64,000 nt of DNA from the NCBI RefSeq assembly GCF_900104595.1, contig NZ_FNVY01000004.1, positions 806,001 through 870,000 on the forward strand. The letters run 5' to 3'. This DNA is from Enterococcus timonensis. GTDB taxonomy: Bacteria; Bacillota; Bacilli; Lactobacillales; Enterococcaceae. The notes below the pieces were generated by a model, which saw only the letters and a list, made by a program, of their open reading frames with translations, did not search any database and was not told where the DNA came from. The position numbers and the translations under genes were made by a program. Positions 61,508 through 64,000 of this stretch are shown piece by piece. The number at the start of each line of letters is the position of its first letter. Position 1 is the first letter of the stretch.

Positions 61508-62710
61508 TCAGACTGGTAATAAATTGTCATTTTTTGAAAGAATAGCGCCCTCTTGAACATTATCAATCGCATTTACCACTTGTTGATCTGACTTCGCATA
61601 TAAGTGACCGTAAGTTCCTAAAGTGATTTGGATATTCGCATGGCCCAATCGTTCTTGAATCGAGAGCGGTTGAATGTTCTGCTCAATCAGAAATGCAACA
61701 TGAGAATGTCGTAGCGCGTGAAGCTTAATCGGTTTGACGCCCGCTTTTTTAGCAGCTTCTTTTAACCAGTTTGCAAAAGAATAAGGTGGCGTAAAGGTTC
61801 CGTCCAACTGAGCAACATATTCAAAATTTCCAATACGTTTTTGCAAGTCATACCACTGTCTGAGCTTTAATGAAAGTTTCTTTCCCATCCCAATTGTTCG
61901 ATAAGCGCATTTAGTTTTTGGAGTCGAAAAGTGCCAATCATTTTTTGTATTATAAATTAGTGTCTTCTCAATCGTTATCGTGTTTTTCTCGAAATCTACA
62001 TTTGACCAAGACAAAGCTTCAAGTTCTCCAATCCGAATGCCAGTATAAAAGAGCATTTCATACACAATCTTCCGATGGTGGGTTTGAATCTTATCGTCCT
62101 TCAATTCATTCATCACTTTTAGAAACTCACTGTGTTCCCAAAACTCAACTTTCTTATTCTCAGAGGGAAGCGAAGAAACATCTTCAACGGGATTTTTAGC
62201 AATCACCCCCTCTTTAACAGCCCGATCCAATACAATCTTTAAGTGTCCCCGAATCCGATTGATATAAGACTTTGATAACGTTTCGCCATTGACTTTTTTC
62301 CGTGAATTACGTGACTCTGTCTGGCTTAGTTCAAATAGCCAATCCTCAATATCGTGACTTGTAATATCTCGAACACGAAAATGATAGAAAAACTGCATTC
62401 GCTTTTCGAATATAAATTGCGCATTCTCATATGTTTGACTTTTCACCTGTCTCTCATACCATTTTACAAACCTATCCTTGTAAAACTCTTCGAAAGTCAT
62501 TTGATTGGTAGAACACAGTTGATTAGGAACTGTCTTGTTAAAATCATGTGTTTCCATGTACTTGTCATAAGCAATTTTGGCATCTTTTTGTGAAGCATAG
62601 CTTCGTTTAGTCTTCTGAACCTTTCTTCCATTTTCATCTATACCTAGATATGCTCGAAAGAACCATTTTTTTGTTTTTTTGTCTTGATAAATATTTTTAA
62701 TTTTTGGCAT
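61508..62710 (-). CDS. int: Tyrosine-type integrase
   Basis: A 400-residue site-specific recombinase. An arm-binding N-terminal domain (IKNIYQDKKTKKWFFRAYLGIDENGRKVQKTKR), SAM-like core-binding domain (70-180) and catalytic domain with Arg226 (GIRIGE), Lys265 region (TPKTKCAYR), His331-x-x-Arg334 (HALRH), His357 (GHANI) and the nucleophile Tyr367 (TYGHLY) are intact. It belongs to the Tn916/phage integrase group used by ICEs and mobilizable elements. The DUF3173 gene upstream is its likely partner. Confidence 0.95.
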   Translation of the reverse strand: MPKIKNIYQDKKTKKWFFRAYLGIDENGRKVQKTKRSYASQKDAKIAYDKYMETHDFNKTVPNQLCSTNQMTFEEFYKDRFVKWYERQVKSQTYENAQFIFEKRMQFFYHFRVRDITSHDIEDWLFELSQTESRNSRKKVNGETLSKSYINRIRGHLKIVLDRAVKEGVIAKNPVEDVSSLPSENKKVEFWEHSEFLKVMNELKDDKIQTHHRKIVYEMLFYTGIRIGELEALSWSNVDFEKNTITIEKTLIYNTKNDWHFSTPKTKCAYRTIGMGKKLSLKLRQWYDLQKRIGNFEYVAQLDGTFTPPYSFANWLKEAAKKAGVKPIKLHALRHSHVAFLIEQNIQPLSIQERLGHANIQITLGTYGHLYAKSDQQVVNAIDNVQEGAILSKNDNLLPV

Positions 62711-62769
62711 CGTACCATTCCTCTCTATACTCGAGAAAAGCTACTTTAATTGTACCGCGCTTGTACTGT

Positions 62770-62973
62770 TTATTCCGCAACTTGAACGTGGAAAAGATGT
62801 TCAATCACTCGAGATGGCACCACACCAACTTGGCGATTGTTATAAAAATCTATACCTTCAACCCTTGCAAGATACGTTTTGCTCTCTTTAATCATTCGTG
62901 CAGCTTGACTAGGTTTAAAGCCCATCTCTATCAAAACTGCACGATTTACCATGAAATCACATTTTGTTTCCAT
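62770..62973 (-). CDS. DUF3173 family protein (integrative-element associated)
   Basis: A 67-residue protein, FMVNRAVLIEMGFKPSQAARMIKESKTYLARVEGIDFYNNRQVGVVPSRVIEHLF, matching DUF3173, a family found next to integrases in ICEs and IMEs and suspected to be excisionase or a directionality factor. ATG 62971-62973 has GGGGGTGAGAGA upstream. Start and context are good. Confidence 0.88.
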   Translation of the reverse strand: METKCDFMVNRAVLIEMGFKPSQAARMIKESKTYLARVEGIDFYNNRQVGVVPSRVIEHLFHVQVAE

Positions 62974-63072
62974 TCTCTCACCCCCTGATACTTTACTCCT
63001 TTTAAATTAATCCTCTTTATAATCAATTGTTTCTCATTCAATGGTTGTGTTATACTCGTCTTGTCGAGGCGG

Positions 63073-63106
63073 AGTACGTTGCACAACTTGTTGTGTAAGC
63101 AGTACT
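63073..63106. repeat. 34-bp imperfect palindrome in the mobile element
   Basis: AGTAC (63073) pairs with GTACT (63102-63106) and CACAAC-TT-GTTGTG forms an inner perfect stem. A short T run follows on the plus strand. It may be a terminator or a recognition site for the adjacent rep/relaxase product. Confidence 0.55.
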
Positions 63107-63114
63107 TTGCTTTT

Positions 63115-64000
63115 TTAGTAGCTTGTTTTCTCATTTGATATACTTTGTAGTTTTCGTTCATAATACTCAACCTCCTCCTGATAATATTCTGGGTCTGCCT
63201 TCATATTTTGGAGAAGTTTAATCTGTCTTGGATTCATTTCTCCTTGTTCAATAATCAAAGACAACAAGGAAGAATGAAACGTTTGATCCACTTGTGCTAT
63301 AAAAGCTAGCGATGGCGAAACACCATGAATTAACCAATTCATACTTTTCTCAAAGCTTTGAGGAATTGTCTCTAAAGAAATAGTGATTGCGCCACGATTG
63401 TCAATAAAGGCTGCCCATTTGGCATCGACTTTTGCATCTGGATCATTTGGATCACGGTCATAAAAACAAATTGCTCCATTAAGTAACTCAAAGAACAGTT
63501 TGGTTAAATCATGGGATCTTGAAATAATCTTTGCCAAGCTTTGTGCTTTCTCTTTTCGATACCGTAGTTCAAAGCGATTTTTCACTTCTGCCTCTTCAAG
63601 TGGTATTCCTCTTCGCTTTCGTTGTTCATAATCCTTCTGATAAAAACAAAAGCGACATTGACTCTTCTTTGAGCCTAAATACAAGGTCTCGCCATTTGAT
63701 TCATTATTTGTGATATCCGTCCCGCCATGAGATTCACTCACTTGAAACGTGGTCCATACATGGCCTAGTGTTACTTTACGCTTTAGTTCTGGAATGCTGA
63801 GACTCCCCACAAAATCATCTAAAGTAAAATCAATCCGTGTAAAGTTTCCCTGATAATCTAATACCTTACGGAAGAACTCTTGCCAGTTTGATTTTGCGGT
63901 TTTCAAACGCATGGCAAGATGTTTACAGCCTTGACCTGAAAACTCCATTACGGTTCCTTTTACCGTATCGTCAATGGAATACCGAATCGTGATTACTTGA
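63115..64000 (-). CDS. Rep_trans/MOB_T-type replication initiator or relaxase, C-terminal part (truncated by window)
   Basis: At least 295 codons. The frame is open to the window edge (…VITIRYSIDDTVKGTVMEFSGQGCKHLAMRL), so the internal ATG at 63948 is not the true start. FTRIDFTLDDFVG, RFCFYQKDYEQRKRRGIPLEEAEVKNRFELRYRKEKA and the RFELR strand are typical of Rep_trans proteins (Tn916 Orf20, pT181 Rep), which nick at the origin for conjugative transfer or rolling-circle replication. With int and DUF3173 this forms the standard right end of an ICE or IME. Confidence 0.9.
   Translation of the reverse strand, partial: QVITIRYSIDDTVKGTVMEFSGQGCKHLAMRLKTAKSNWQEFFRKVLDYQGNFTRIDFTLDDFVGSLSIPELKRKVTLGHVWTTFQVSESHGGTDITNNESNGETLYLGSKKSQCRFCFYQKDYEQRKRRGIPLEEAEVKNRFELRYRKEKAQSLAKIISRSHDLTKLFFELLNGAICFYDRDPNDPDAKVDAKWAAFIDNRGAITISLETIPQSFEKSMNWLIHGVSPSLAFIAQVDQTFHSSLLSLIIEQGEMNPRQIKLLQNMKADPEYYQEEVEYYERKLQSISNEKTSY

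Noticed and set aside
61339-61572. 77-codon minus-strand frame over the terminator after int
   Set aside because: It mostly translates a perfect hairpin and overlaps the int end; no evidence of coding.
63073-63106. oriT of the mobile element
   Set aside because: The palindrome is downstream of the rep-like gene, while oriT in Tn916-like elements lies upstream of it; without the nick-site motif the call is not supported.
62946-63170. 74-codon frame between DUF3173 and rep
   Set aside because: It overlaps both genes and the palindrome and has no clear ribosome binding site or recognisable features.
1-64000. CRISPR array or cas genes
   Set aside because: No regularly spaced direct repeats with unique spacers and no Cas-like proteins were seen.

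Overview
The window is chromosomal DNA from a low-GC Gram-positive bacterium of the Lactobacillales, most likely Enterococcus or a close relative. The evidence is the gene content (glnR-glnA, perR, lexA, rpsB-tsf-pyrH-frr, the yqgN-gluP-yqgQ-glcK block, PbpA-type PBP), T-box control of alaS and thrS, GNTTG/AGGAGG-type initiation with several TTG starts, and mobile elements typical of enterococci and streptococci. The species cannot be named from the sequence alone.

Layout. 1-5.2 kb: 5' end of alaS with its T-box leader, a C-type-lectin/FGE-like protein of unknown role, an acetyltransferase, a CshB-like DEAD-box helicase and a cardiolipin synthase. 5.2-9.9 kb is the main accessory stretch: an Ltp-repeat membrane protein resembling phage superinfection-exclusion proteins, a complete IS1380-family element with terminal inverted repeats and target duplication, and a decayed array of small minus-strand genes that looks like remnants of immunity genes. 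9.9-13.1 kb: cupin protein, tRNA-Glu(CTC) and tRNA-Ser(CGA), a YbaK/EbsC-type deacylase, perR, and a complete ISL3-family element with an 8-bp target duplication. 13.1-16.8 kb: tkt, then an SOS cluster: ynzC and lexA divergent around LexA boxes, followed by a small membrane protein with two LexA boxes in its promoter and an apparent small paralogue.

16.8-32.9 kb is mostly minus-strand metabolism: a polar amino acid ABC transporter, a pyruvate:ferredoxin oxidoreductase (unusual for a lactic acid bacterium), glnR-glnA behind a GlnR box, the ynbB-hflX-miaA-gdpD operon, a DUF3042 peptide gene, a pair of palindromic repeats, and the glucokinase/rhomboid/formyl-THF-ligase operon with rpmG. 33-43.6 kb: a class B PBP, thrS with T-box, the translation operon rpsB-tsf-pyrH-frr, and the t6A operon tsaB-GNAT-rimI-tsaD. 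43.8-52.7 kb: an ABC exporter with a very long coiled-coil permease, a membrane-anchored nuclease with a small downstream partner, nagA, an aminotransferase, and a UvrC/Cho-like GIY-YIG protein. 52.7-61.3 kb: tRNA-Gln(CTG), tRNA-Leu(CAG), tRNA-Leu(GAG), corA, sprT-tex, a PPP phosphatase, tetR and divergent VTT-domain gene, and a membrane GDPD, followed by a second cluster of the same palindromic repeats. 61.5-64 kb is the integrase end of an integrative mobile element (tyrosine integrase, DUF3173 protein, truncated Rep_trans/relaxase-like gene).

The most interesting observations are the double-LexA-box small membrane protein and its paralogue, the Ltp coiled-coil protein, the two-subtype dispersed palindromic repeat family, the five minor-codon tRNA genes, the nuclease with a possible immunity partner, and the decayed small-gene array next to the IS1380 element.
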